Shown piece after piece: positions 10,644-21,829 of a stretch of DNA of 64,000 nucleotides. The notes beneath the pieces were generated by a model. It was not told the origin of the DNA. It worked only from the letters and a program-made list of their open reading frames with translations, and did no database searches. The stretch's first letter is position 1. Every line of letters begins with the position of its first letter. Origin of the DNA: Lichina pygmaea (lineage: Eukaryota > Ascomycota > Lichinomycetes > Lichinales > Lichinaceae); contig OY730175.1 of the NCBI GenBank assembly GCA_963422465.1, forward strand, positions 1,116,001-1,180,000, read 5' to 3'. The position numbers and the translations under genes are program-made.

Positions 10644-11839
10644 ATGGCCATGCCTGCGATGCCTTCGATGCTGTGGATCGTGCTATCTGCTATATTGGCA
10701 ATTGCAGTCGCAGTCTTGCTGGACATGCGTTTATTCAGTCGAAAGGATCACTTCCCTGTAGAGGGTCGAGTAAGAACCTTGATGCTAGTGTTGGACCTGC
10801 AGCTCTGCTAACCTTCAGCAGACCGTTGTGATTACTGGCGGCTCCCAGGGCATGGGCAGGGGCGTGGCCCGGCTTCTAGCGCAAAAAGGCGCGAATGTCG
10901 TGCTCGTTGCACGTGGTTTGGACAAGCTGGAGGCTACTATTGAATACATCCGTGTCAGTATTACGTTCCTCTGCTGTGTCTCTGACTTGGAGGCTGATGT
11001 GGTGTATGAAGGCCGCAGCAGCACAGCCCAATGACCAAAGGTTCCATTTTATAAGCGCAGATATGACAGACGCCTCTGAATGTACCAGAGTCGTAGAAGA
11101 GGTCAAAGCTTGGAATCACGATAGATCACCCGACATTGTTTGGTGTGTTGCTGGAGCTGCCTATCCTGAGCTGTTCATCCGCGTGGACGCCACGAGACTG
11201 CAAGACCAAATGAACCAGAACTATTTCTCCGCTGCCTTCATGGCTCATGCTGTGCTGCGAGACTGGCTTCAACCCGCCAACACCTCAACCACAGCCAAAC
11301 CCAGGCATCTCATCTTCACGTCTTCCTTGGCCGCCTTCTACTCGATGGTCGGCTACACAGCCTACACCCCCGCCAAGACGGCGCTGCGAGCACTATCGGA
11401 CGGTTTGGCACAAGAGGTCAAGCTGTATAACGGCGCCAAGAAGCACAAATCCGGCACCGGTCCTGCGGCGGAGGTGAAGATACACACCGTCTTCCCCGGT
11501 ACCATCTACACCGCCGGCTACGAGCAAGAGAAGCTCACGAAGCCGGGAGTCACCGCCAAGCTGGAGGAGGATGACACGGGTCAGACCGAGGACGAGGTGG
11601 CGGCGGCAAGTCTCAAGGGTCTACAGAACGGCGAGTACCTCGTTACCACAGCGCTCCTGGGATCCATCATGCGAGGGGCCGCGTGGGCGAGCAGTCCAAG
11701 GCACAATCCGCTCGCGGACACCGTTGTCAGCTTGGTCTCGAATGTGGCCTGGCTTTTCGTTCAGCCCGATCACGATGCCAAGGTCACTAAATGGGGAGCC
11801 GAGCACGGTCACCCAGCAACGTATAACGGCGGGGGGTAG
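10644..11839 (+). CDS. TSC10: 3-ketodihydrosphingosine reductase
   Basis: Three exons, 10644-10769, 10819-10953 and 11012-11839, give 362 residues. Introns are GTAAGA...TTCAG with branch GCTAAC, and GTCAGT...ATGAAG. The enzyme reduces 3-ketosphinganine to sphinganine with NADPH on the cytosolic face of the ER. A hydrophobic N-terminal anchor (residues about 8-27) is followed by the Rossmann motif [11 protein letters not shown] (about 47-57). The SDR active site is TSSLAAF with Y205 and K209 (YTPAK). A second hydrophobic patch lies near the C-terminus. The fold, the membrane anchor and the motif spacing fit Tsc10/KDSR rather than a generic SDR. The first ATG is only 61 bp from the end of transposon B, so its promoter must largely be transposon sequence. 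Confidence 0.92.
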
Positions 11840-12240
11840 AGTCTCTGCGTGTATTTTTATATGTAATCGCGGTAATGAGCCATTGGCTACGGCCAGCCAT
11901 GGTGGTGGAGGGGGGCAAGACATCCTGAGGGAACACCGATATAGATTCTATGTCCCTGATAGCACAGCACAGGACAGTCATAGCTGGAGCAGCGTATATA
12001 CCCATTCGGTCATATGCATTGAGGCCAGACTTGTTTCACTTGTCTGGTACCCTGTACACCAAGCATTGATGGAAGTAAAAGAATACTTGGGACTAGATGA
12101 TATCTACAGCATCCGCTTTCTCATGCTTCTCCAAAACAGCCAGTTCTTTCATCTTCCACGAATCTAGGTCTTCTCAGTTGTGCCACTTTGCCTGGCCCAG
12201 TCATCAAACTCCTTTCTCTTGGCCTACATTGAACTCAGGA
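11840..12240. other. Convergent 3' region between TSC10 and EMC5
   Basis: About 400 bp without a gene. Both flanking genes end here, so it should hold their 3' UTRs. Short open frames overlap the end of TSC10 and have no recognisable motif. Confidence 0.5.
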
Positions 12241-12799
12241 TTAGCCATATTGTGGTCTGGATGATTCACTGCCATCCTGTGACTCCAGACGAAGGCTCAC
12301 CCTAATATCCCAGAACCCCACTCTACTGTCCAGAGTCGCAAACGGGTTAAACACCGGCGCCTTCCCAGCACCGTCGTAAATCCCGTCCGCTCGTTGTCCG
12401 TTCTTCCTCGTCTTGCTCTCCAGGCTTCCGGCCCACACACGCCAACTGATGGGTCGTAGAGGAGGACTTGCTAGCACGAGACCGATGCAGATGATGAGGA
12501 CAGAGACCAGCGTCTCAACGACGATGTCAGCTGGCAGTGAAGCATCGCTGGTGATTGTTATCGATGCTGATGACGATGCCGGTGAGCCGGATGGCGATGC
12601 GTGCGGGGCTGAAGAGAGACCGGGATCGATGACAGACGATCTAGAAAGCGAGGAGTGCTCTTGTGCGGAGTAGCATCTGGAGGAAAGCCGTTGGTGAGTC
12701 ATATTTTTGATAAGCGGCGGACGGGGAGCGACGAGCGACTTACGCATGAGCAAGTAGAAGGGCACCGAGAGCTGTGAGCAACTTAGGAAGGAGAGACAT
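12241..12799 (-). CDS. EMC5: ER membrane protein complex subunit 5 (EMC5/MMGT family)
   Basis: Two exons, 12799-12744 and 12676-12241, give 163 residues; the 67-nt intron reads GTAAGT...CTCCAG. The protein starts MSLLPKLLTALGALLLAHAC, the first transmembrane segment, then YSAQEHSSL. A Ser/Pro-rich loop follows, then a second transmembrane segment ADIVVETLVSVLIICIGLVL, and the family signature LRPISWRVWAG. The C-terminus has FATLDSRVGFWDIR, as in fungal EMC5. EMC inserts membrane proteins into the ER; the subunit has also been described as a magnesium transporter. The Ser/Pro-rich loop between the two helices is longer than in most relatives. Confidence 0.88.
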
Positions 12800-12958
12800 T
12801 ATCTACAGGTAGAGACGGGGTTTGAATTTGGAAGGTATCACTGGTGAGTTCGCATGATGTCGAGCCTAACGTCGTCAGTGGCTGACAAATTCAACGCTGG
12901 CCTGATATAGGATTTCTTAAAGTCACGATTAAGCTACAGCACCCCCGCATCCGAGAAA

Positions 12959-14601
12959 ATGCCGTCGCGATCTGAAGTTACCTACTTCAGCCCCGGCCCG
13001 GCGGCATTGCCCACCGAGGTAGTAGAAGCCGCGGCGCAGGCGCTTGTGAACTACAAGTCGACCGGCATTGGCCTCGCAGAACATTCGCACCGGTCTGCCC
13101 TCGCGAACGATGTCCTTCATGTGACGAAGACACGCTTCCGGACGCTCCTCGACATACCGGATGACTATGAGGTTTTGTTCATGCAAGGCGGTGGTAGCGG
13201 GGAATTCAGCGCGGTCGTATACAACCTGGTCGGTGTATGGGTTGAGCGGCGGAGAAGGAGGTTAGAGAGGGAGATCACGACGAAGAATCCTGAAGCGGCG
13301 AAGGACGACGTCGATGCGAAGGTCCTCGAGCACTTGCAGGGGCTGGTGCGCAGCGAGCTGAAGGTCGACTACATCGTCACCGGTTCCTGGTCGCTCAAGG
13401 CGTCTCAGGAAGCTGCGCGTCTGATCGGGTCGGAACATGTTAATGTCGCGGTCGATGCGCGCAAGGCTGGCGATGGAAAATTCATCGAGATCCCGGACGA
13501 AGAGACGTGGCAGCTGACGCCTAGCAAGAAGGACGGCGGCACAGGCGCGGCATACGTCTACTACTGCGACAACGAGACCGTCGATGGGGTCGAGTTCCCC
13601 TCGTCTCCCAAATGCCTCGAGCAGAAGAATGGTGGTGGCGATGTCGGAGAAGAGGAAGACGATGAGCGTATCGTTGTTGCGGACATGAGCTCGAACATGC
13701 TCAGCCGGCAGGTTGATGTCCGCAAGTACTCGGTCATCTTTGTGAGTTTGCCCGGCGAGGTCGGGGGTTGCCCCTGGCGCCACACATGGAACGCATTTAA
13801 CGTCTCAGGAAAGGCAGCTGCACAGAAGAATGTCGGATGCACTGGTTTGACGCTGGTCATCGTGCGCAAGTCACTACTACCGCCGGCCACAGCCGCTCCG
13901 TCGGCGGATCTGATGCGGCGTCTCGGGCTTCCCGTGGCGCCGGTGATTTTGGACTACGGCGTTATAGCGAAGAACAACTCGCTGTACAACACGCTCTCGA
14001 TCTTCGACGTGTGGGTGGCCGGTGAGGTGATGGGTCTGCTGCTCGCCAGCCACGGAGACAAGAAGGTGTCCGGCGCCGAGGAGGTCGCTACGGCCAAAGC
14101 AAACCTGCTATACGACGCGCTCGAGAAACACCCAGATGTCTACCAGATCGTGCCGAGTAAACGCGTGCGCAGCCGCATGAACCTCTGTTTCAGGGTCGCC
14201 CACGGAGACCCGGACGTCGAGAAGCAGTGGCTGGCTGGAGCCGAGGAGAGAGGCCTGCTCGGGCTGAAAGGTCATCGAAGTGTCGGTGGAATCCGCATCA
14301 GTAACTGTGAGTCATCCACAACCCCCCTCCCCTCCCCCCTGCCTTGTCTTGAATTGAAAGCAGCTCCCCCATCTCCTATCTTTTCCCCATCGTCTCCTCA
14401 GGATTCTCAAGATTCTTAAAAAGGAAACATCCCCCCACCCCCTTTGCTCAATACAATGTGCCAGTCTTGATTTCGGACGCCGTCTTATTGATTCCTGCTC
14501 CACTTCGATCAGATAATCCCATCCCGTTGGAGGGCGCACAGAAGCTAGCCCTTTACATCGAAGACTTTGTCTCGAACGAGCACAAGGCTACAGCTCTCTA
14601 G
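12959..14601 (+). CDS. SER1: Phosphoserine aminotransferase
   Basis: This PLP enzyme converts 3-phosphohydroxypyruvate and glutamate to phosphoserine in serine synthesis. The N-terminus VTYFSPGPAALPTEVVE and FMQGGGSGEFSAV are SerC-type motifs. I infer exons 12959-13741, 13814-14306 and 14513-14601, giving 454 residues. The last intron (206 nt, GTGAGT...GATCAG) is required to reach the conserved end RISNYNPIPLEG. The first, GTGAGT...GGAAAG (72 nt), is in frame and would restore VIFAAAQKNVG, with K266 as the PLP lysine; if retained it adds 24 residues just before that lysine. An acidic insertion (GEEEDDERI) precedes VVADMSSN. Family assignment is firm; the 13742-13813 intron is probable. Confidence 0.92.
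13742..13813 (+). other. Probable in-frame intron of SER1
   Basis: The 72-nt stretch has a GTGAGT donor and a TTTAAC branch-like site. A CTCAG at 13808 would break the frame, whereas AAG at 13813 keeps it. Removing it restores the normal spacing between the strand VIF and the PLP-lysine motif AQKNVG. Confidence 0.65.
14307..14512 (+). other. Terminal intron of SER1
   Basis: The 206-nt intron begins GTGAGTCA and ends CGATCAG. It is longer than the other introns in the window and holds a C-rich tract. Splicing produces the conserved C-terminal strand and a stop at 14599-14601. Confidence 0.75.
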
Positions 14602-14895
14602 TGTTCACCTTCGAATACCTGGTCACGCCATGTTTGCTACGATGGCGGTAGTCTCGCCATTTTTAAACTCGTTCGTTTCGTCCAGCCCGTAGATCACAAC
14701 ATGAGTTTTACATGCTATCACAAGCAACGTCGTTGATTCAGGTGACCAGTCTTTGAGATCTAGAATGATTTTCATGCTCATCTACAGTCGATCTGCAATC
14801 AGAGACAGTAGAAGCACATTTCTGCATCAGTTCCATGATCATCAGATGGTGACCCAGAGGGAATGGCTTTTCGTGCATGTTGTTGAGGTTCTCGT

Positions 14896-15968
14896 CTACA
14901 GCTTTTGCATGGCAGCCTGTGTGTCCGAGTTAGGCGACTGTGACCCCTTCGAGAGAGGGAAGGACCCGCAACTTACGACATCAGTAGACTGCACGTGGTC
15001 CTCGTCAGACTCGATCCGCTGCTGGAGGTCATCCAGTGACACCTTGTCGTCCTCGATGACCAGATTGATCTGCAGCTTCTTGATGCCGAAGCCAACGGCG
15101 ACAAACTTCGACGCGCCCCACACAAGGCCGTCCATTTCGACGGTCCGCACATTCCCCTCCAGTTCCTTCATATCGGTCTCATCGTCTGGCCAGGTCAGTT
15201 CGGTAGGGCAGTCGGCTGGTTTTGATATGAATACGGTTGCTTACCCCATGGTTTGACGTCCAAGGTCACAATGGACTTGGCTGCTGGCTTAGTCTTACCC
15301 TCCTTCTTCTTCTTGTATTCTGCCAAGCGCTCTTCTCGAACCCGCTCCGCCTCGGCATCTTCTTCATCGTCGCTGGCAAAGAGGTCGACCTCATCATCGC
15401 CATCGCCCTTCTTGTCCGCTGGGACTTTTGCTGGATTGACGGTCACCTCGCTCGACTCAGGGCCGTAAGCGGTGTGAGACTTTGATGGGTCGCCGGACAA
15501 CGACGAGAACTCCGACTCGAAGCTAGAGATGTGCTTGTACCAGCGGTGGGCATAAGGGTACTTCTCCGCACATGGAGACTCTTTCGTCGCCTTATAGCTG
15601 GTGACATCGGCCTGTGAAGGAGCGTATCTAATAATTATCAGCCGCGTGTTATCCTACCAAGAGATCCAGCCCAAACGCGATCAACCGAGCCAAGCATCAG
15701 ATATCCAAGGTGAAAATGCGAGTAGTCATGTGCGGGGTCTTAAGCCGCTTCATAAACACGGACGCATAGTTTGATCATCATGCAGTACTTTGAAAAAATG
15801 GAATTGATAGAACGTACCCAACGATGTAGCTCCGACTCTTCAGCCAGTTGTTCAGCACTAAGACCGCTGTCAGTCGGTCCTAGACGGACAAGGACGGTGT
15901 GAACAACAAAGACGGCCTGTTGACTCACTGGTAAGACCAGCATCTGAGACTAGATCGGTGAAGCCCAT
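14896..15968 (-). CDS. EFB1: Translation elongation factor 1-beta (eEF1B-alpha)
   Basis: Five exons are read on the minus strand: 15968-15929, 15857-15818, 15627-15245, 15185-14977 and 14916-14896, totalling 230 residues. All four introns have GTRNGN donors and YAG acceptors, and each junction keeps frame. The N-terminal GST-C-like domain has [12 protein letters not shown] and [21 protein letters not shown] linker with [15 protein letters not shown], the usual phosphorylated acidic stretch, follows. The C-terminal guanine-exchange domain contains [32 protein letters not shown] and ends AAMQKL. It recharges eEF1A with GTP. The small first exon and tiny last exon (7 codons with the stop) are typical of this gene in fungi. 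Confidence 0.93.
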
Positions 15969-17747
15969 GGTGCTTGATCGATACGGGTTGAACTTGGTAG
16001 TGAGCCTTTGAGGATGTTGATGTTGAGACAAACACGGGGTAAGTTAGAGGTTGAGAGGTGATTCGGCGTTTGTGCATTTGGGGAACTGTCAAGTCAAATC
16101 ACGTGGTTAGTACGGAAAAGGTTCATCCAACACCCATCGTTCAATAGCGGGGCGGTAACGTAGCCTATCACGTGACTATCGATATCAGGTAGCGAGTGAT
16201 AAATGCAGCCTCCTGCTTCAGAGCGCTTCTGCTCGAGGACTCTTGGGCTTGCACGTGTTCTCTGCAAACTTCTACGCGCAGCTTTATATACGATATTTCT
16301 GATCACCTAATCAGGGCTGTCGGGTCTTTTGGCTGACTTGGCTGGGCCCTTTTCAGCGCTTTATTGCTTGTAGCTAGGTCCTACTATCATGGGTCCTAGC
16401 AAGCAGGTTCAGATAGGAGGGGCCACTTCTCAACTTGAATCATGCTGGATCGCCTAAAGGATCAGTTGCACTGGCCAATAATACTCTGTGATGCAAAGGA
16501 CAGTATCTACAGCTGCCTGACATGTTCCTTATCACAGCACCACCGGCTTCACCATACTCGGACTCTACACCGGCACACTCTGATCCTTCTACGTATGTAG
16601 GATATCTGGGAACACGACTCACAGCCTGTCGTCATCTCGACCACGAACGCCCCTCTCTCGCCTGTCACTAATCAAGTCGGTGTTTGAAGTGGCTAATAAC
16701 CACACACCATTACTGACAGTATTTTCCTATCCGGCCGGGAAGTACTTCTAATTCACTGTGGGCGAAATTGTCTTGTTCAGGTCATCGTGGCATTTACGTA
16801 TGATTTCTTTTCGATCTATCCAACTGCTTATCTACGTGAGCTTGGCTATCTTCCTTCTCCTTGCTATGACTATCTGCTAAACAGATTTTTGTGATTTACA
16901 GGGTTACGTACCAGCCGATACCCGCGTCGGAGATTATTGTCCCGCTAGGCTACCACTGGCTGGATCGAGAAGGGCATGATCTGCGGGTCCGAAAGCTCAA
17001 GAACAAGCACAATGAGGTTACTCGAAACCTTCAAATCCATCGTGCGGAGGATATACGAAACCTCCAAAACCAGCACACCACCAACATACAAAGCCTCGAA
17101 GACAGGCATGTCATCATACGACGAGGTGATATAAGAAGCATGCTAGGATAGCCAACAAGCTCAAAATAGAGCTACCGCAAAACTCTTGAGCTTAGCTCTA
17201 GTTGGCCAAGAACAGGAGACGAGAGGGGGAGGGTGGAGTAAGTCACACCAACAACTTAAGATTAAAGCAAGAACTAATGTTTCAAGTATAGGTGTTATAG
17301 CATCGTTTTCCAAGAGAATATGTAAAGATAAACTGTGTGATTATGTCCTAGTGCTTACAGGGAGCTTGTAGTAGCTACTTTGTGTGTGGCTTCATCTTTC
17401 TAGTAGTGGCCTTGGGTTGGGAATGATTTTTGAAGTCTACCTAGACTTGTTGCTGTGAGAAGTGGAGAGGGGGGATAAGAGAGGAAGATTGGGAAGTGAT
17501 TGGTTGCCAGTGAGCCCTATTTGGCGACAAGTCATTCCGGCATTGGTTGCAGGCCTCTCACTTCCCACGCTTGTTCTCCATCCATCAAATCCCCACACCC
17601 CCCCCCCCCCCCCCCCCCCCCCCCGCGGGGAGATTGGCCCGTTGACACTGTCAATGCTGTGCTCCTAGATTATGCACGGGGCTCGGCCCCTGACGCTGCT
17701 CTCAAGGCTGTAACTATTCTCTCACAGTAAGTCGACTGGCCAGCAAC
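15969..17747. other. Intergenic DNA between EFB1 and MSH5
   Basis: No supported gene. A small open frame at 16891-17151 (86 residues) contains a heptad-like series (NKHNE, NLQIHRAE, NLQNQHTT, SLEDRH) but no known motif. A 27-base C run lies at 17598-17624. The region is less GC-rich than the flanking genes and may hold decayed sequence. Confidence 0.4.
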
Positions 17748-20700
17748 ATGAATCGAAAACGGACTCGAAACAAATTGTCGGAATCAATTGAGTTGTCTAG
17801 CAGTCGATACTCCTCTGTAAGCAGACCTGCAGTGCATGAAGACCCGCCTGCTGACTCTTTGCTTAGAGAAGGAGAACAGACAACGAGCAAGTGTATTCCT
17901 CAGCACCTCCAGGCTCTGTCGACCGAGATGGCCGCGTGGAACGGGCTGATGAGAGCGCTGAGCTCGGCGTGGATGAATACCTCGACGATGTCATCATGGC
18001 GGTGGACGTCAAGGGAAGAGACACAATCGGATGCTGTTACTATTTCGCCAGAGAAGAAAAGCTGTGTCTCATGAAGGACGTCAGGCTGGGCAGCCTCGAC
18101 ATGATTGATATTCGTGAGTACCCAGAGGGTCGACTGCTTGTTCAGTGACTCTTCTGACATGATTGATCAGTGAAGATTTATATTCAGCCTACCATCATCA
18201 TGCTGTCTACTCGTGTGGACGACGAGGTGGACGCAATGCTTCAGCCCGAAGATTATAGTGCTGGTGAAGTCCACGGCCGCAGTGAGTGGGATGTTTCAGA
18301 CCTTGCTCTGCGCCGAAAATTGCTTATCCCGTTCGCCTTTCAAGTGCCGAGCGTGCATTTACCTTATGTCTTGGAGAGACGGCCGTCTTCCGAGTTCAAC
18401 TATGAGGTAGCGCTGGATAAGCTTATTCAGTTGCGTGTTCATTCCGACGATGGGCCTGATACCGTGATGGTCATGGCCAGCGAGCATGATGCAGGAGATG
18501 ACGTACCAAGGGAAGATGGGGTCCGTGTCGGGGGACGCCAAGCGAAGCTGTTGCGACTGGCTGGGGTAGTCGACCTGGATAGCCGTGTCACTGTGAGGTC
18601 TACTTGACTTATTTTGACGATGACTCATCGCTGATTTCATTTGCAGGTTGGATGTGCGGGAGCCGTCTTGACATTCCTGAAACGGAGAAGAACTGCGGAG
18701 TTTCTTCCTGGAGATGAGGCTGTAAACTCCTCTCTCCAGGTGAGGGAATTAGAAATGTTTAGCATGGCGGATATGATGTAAGTCGAAGATCTCGTTGGAC
18801 TCCTAGGCTATTAGGCTCACCTCGGTGGACAGGTATGTCAATTCCGAGACCTACTCGTCTCTCCAAATCATTCAGTCGGAAAGCCATCCGGCATCCCACA
18901 ATCAAGGCCCGACTACTTCGCCTTCCGGGTCCAAGGAGGGACTGTCAGTCTATGGCCTCTTCCAGCCCTTTGCTCACTCGCCTCAGGGCAAGTACAAACT
19001 TCGGCAGTATTTTCTCCGCCCAAGCCTGGAGAAGAAGCTCATCAACGAACGTCTTGACACGGTCAGCATTTTTCTGCGGCCCGAGAATCAGACTGTACTC
19101 GACGGTGTGATGAAGAGATTGAAATCAGTCAAGAATATGAGCACCGTCATCATCCACCTGCAAAAAGGAGTAGGTAGCACTGCCGAGACCGGTGGGGGGA
19201 TTAGGAAAAGCGTCTGGCGGAATCTCAGCCAGGTACGTTGTCAGCTTCTGATCCACAGATACGTAGACGTCCTGGAATGGCTGACGATGCTGTAGTTCAC
19301 CTTAAGTGCTCTGAAAATAAAGGATCTAGCCTCCGAGATCGCAAACTCTGGGAGACCCCCCGTTGTCCGCAAGGTATGCATACAACGCTTGTCTAGCGGT
19401 GTAGAGCCGACTTTCTCACAGACCGGCCAGGTGCTTCGAGATTTTCATGTACGTCACTTGGCCAGTATTGGAGAATGGATCAAGGACACGGTAATATCGT
19501 GCTAATTGGGGTTTGAAGCGTGTCTTTGCTGATTTTAATTCTAGATTGACTTCCAAACCTCTGCTGACCAGCATCGTACCGTCGTCAATGTCGGTGTCGA
19601 TGATGAGCTTGACACCATGCGTCACAGATACGATGGTCTGGACTCCTTGCTGTCAGAAGTGAGAAGGAGATTGCTCGCTTCGTCCGCCGACGAGACCGGC
19701 TCGGACCTCAACGTCATCTACTTCCCACAGATTGGCTTCCTTATCCTCCTTCCGCTCGACGAACAGACCGGACGAGGTCTGAGCGAGGACTTGTTGGATC
19801 CTGACGGCGCTTGGGTGCGCATGTTTTCCACCGAAGCGGAGGTGTACTACAAGAGCAATGAGACGCGCGAGATGGACGAACATTTCGGAGATATATATGG
19901 AATGATATGTGGTACGCCTGTGTCAATTCCGAAATTGAACGGATCCCAATGTCTAAACGCGAATGCAGACAAAGAAATCGAGATCATCCACAACCTGGCC
20001 CAGAGAGTGCTGACTCACCAGGATCTCATCAAAACCTGCTCAGATATTTGTGGGGAGCTAGACAGGTGCGATGGCCGACACGAAAGTAGAGCATTGCTGA
20101 TGTGGTGTAGTTTGTGTGCTTTGGCTCAAGGCGCCAAGACACACAGTCTTGTGAGGCCAACTATCACAGAAGAAAACCTCATTCGCATCAAAGGTGGCAG
20201 GTATGTCTATCCCCGTCTAGAGATCTCCTCAGCTGGCTAAGGCAGCCAAGACATCCCCTCCAAGAGCTCGCTGTCAGCGCATTTGTGTCCAACGACACGC
20301 TCTTGGTTGGGGGAGCTGGCGAAGACACCGAAACATATGTGACCCGTGGTGTAGCAACCTCGCCCAACCATACACAATCTGCCGCACATCTAAGAAGTGG
20401 CCCGAGCATGCTGATGATGACGGGGCCAAACTATTCTGGCAAAAGCGTGTACTTGAAGCAAGTAAGAGCCATTACGTTGCCAGTCTGTCGACTCGGTGCT
20501 GATTTTCTACTCCTCAGGTGGCCGTCATTGTCTATATGGCTCATGTTGGCAGGTCAGCATTGTCGTGCGGTTCTGTAGATTTCTCTGACCAGCTCTAGCT
20601 TTGTACCGGCGGAGTATGCGAGGATCGGACTTACAGACAAGCTTCTCACACGCGTCTCAACTAGGGAAAGCGTATCCAAGGTGAGTAGTCTGCCACGTAG

Positions 20701-21829
20701 GCTGACTCAACATAAGTCTAATCCCGATAGATGCAAAGCACTTTCATGCAAGATCTTCAACAAGTGTCTCTCATCATGAAGCTAGCAACCAGAAAAAGCC
20801 TGGTGGTCATAGATGAGTTTGGAAAGGGAACCGATGCCAGCGGTAAGCTATCCGTTAGGATCTGTGGTACTAATTGCTGACCTGTTGCTGGTGTGCAGAC
20901 GGCGCCGGTCTGGCCTGTGGCGTGTTCGAGCATCTCCTCAGCCTAGGGAACGAGAGACCCAAGGTATTAGGAGCCACGCACTTTCACGGTGCGCAGCCAT
21001 GACCCAAAGTGGCTCCAGAATGAAGCCTCTAACGTTGTGCAAGAGATCTTCGAGAATGGGTTTCTCAAACCTCGTCCATCCTTAGCGTTTGCGCACATGG
21101 AAGTCCAAGTTGATCGATCTGCCAGCGCAGTTGAAGACCAAATCACATATCTCTACAAGTATTGTCCCGTCGTCTATGACTTGGATGCCTTTTATTCTAC
21201 ATACTAATACTATCTCCTTTACTAGTTTCCGACCCGGCCGTAGCACTTCTAGCTTTGGAACCGTGTAAGTGTATTGAAGTTGGAGAAGTCTCAGGGCCAT
21301 TAGCGCCAAAGACGTCGCTGATCGATGGATGATGACGATGACACCAGTTGCGCCGCGATCAACGGCATTGATCCCGCCATCGTCAAACGCGCAAATGAAC
21401 TCATCTTGCTCGCTGCACGGGGCGAGGATATCGTCACCGCATGCGCCACTCTCACGGAGGCGGAGACCGTTGAGCTGTCGCAGGCTGTACGTGTTCCTTC
21501 CTACCAGCATGACCACCTTTGCCAGTCGATATCACCTCAGGCCGTGATTTTGCAAGAGCCCCACTCTGTTCTTGTCCCTTCTCTCCCTTCTTGTCTCTCT
21601 CAGCATCTCCCCTCAACCCCCACTCTATCATCGATACAATATCATATCCCAAACCCACGCTCACCGAAAGAAACCAACCCCCCGGTAGGAAACCATCGCC
21701 AGGCGTTTCCTCGAGCAGGACCTACCAGACCCACGGCGAACAACTTATGACAGCAGCCCTGACCAAACCGGCACGCAGTCGTCGACGTTCGATCCCCGAA
21801 GATTGCTTGATGAAGTTGTTCGATATTGA
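17748..21829 (+). CDS. MSH5: Meiotic MutS homologue Msh5
   Basis: I assembled 20 exons by splice signals and frame: 17748-17816, 17867-18113, 18171-18281, 18345-18592, 18647-18777, 18833-19232, 19296-19373, 19422-19490, 19545-19911, 19969-20065, 20111-20200, 20251-20461, 20518-20552, 20599-20680, 20731-20842, 20899-20988, 21044-21158, 21226-21264, 21348-21486 and 21689-21829. Together they encode 956 residues with every junction in phase. The core shows SKEGLSVYGLFQP and FLRPSLEKKLINERLDTV. The ATPase has Walker A GPNYSGKSVYLKQ (about 692), Walker B LVVIDEFGKGTD (about 768) and ATHFHEIFENGF. The basic N-terminal extension (MNRKRTRNK) is poorly constrained. Msh4-Msh5 stabilises meiotic recombination intermediates and promotes crossovers; no mismatch-recognition domain I is seen, as expected for MSH5. 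An intact frame implies a functional meiotic gene. Confidence 0.93.

Noticed and set aside
16320-16360. GGCTGACTTGGCTGGGCCC region as a tRNA or other RNA gene
   Set aside because: No cloverleaf, A-box/B-box pair or GTTCRANNC element could be found there. I found no convincing tRNA or rRNA anywhere in the window.
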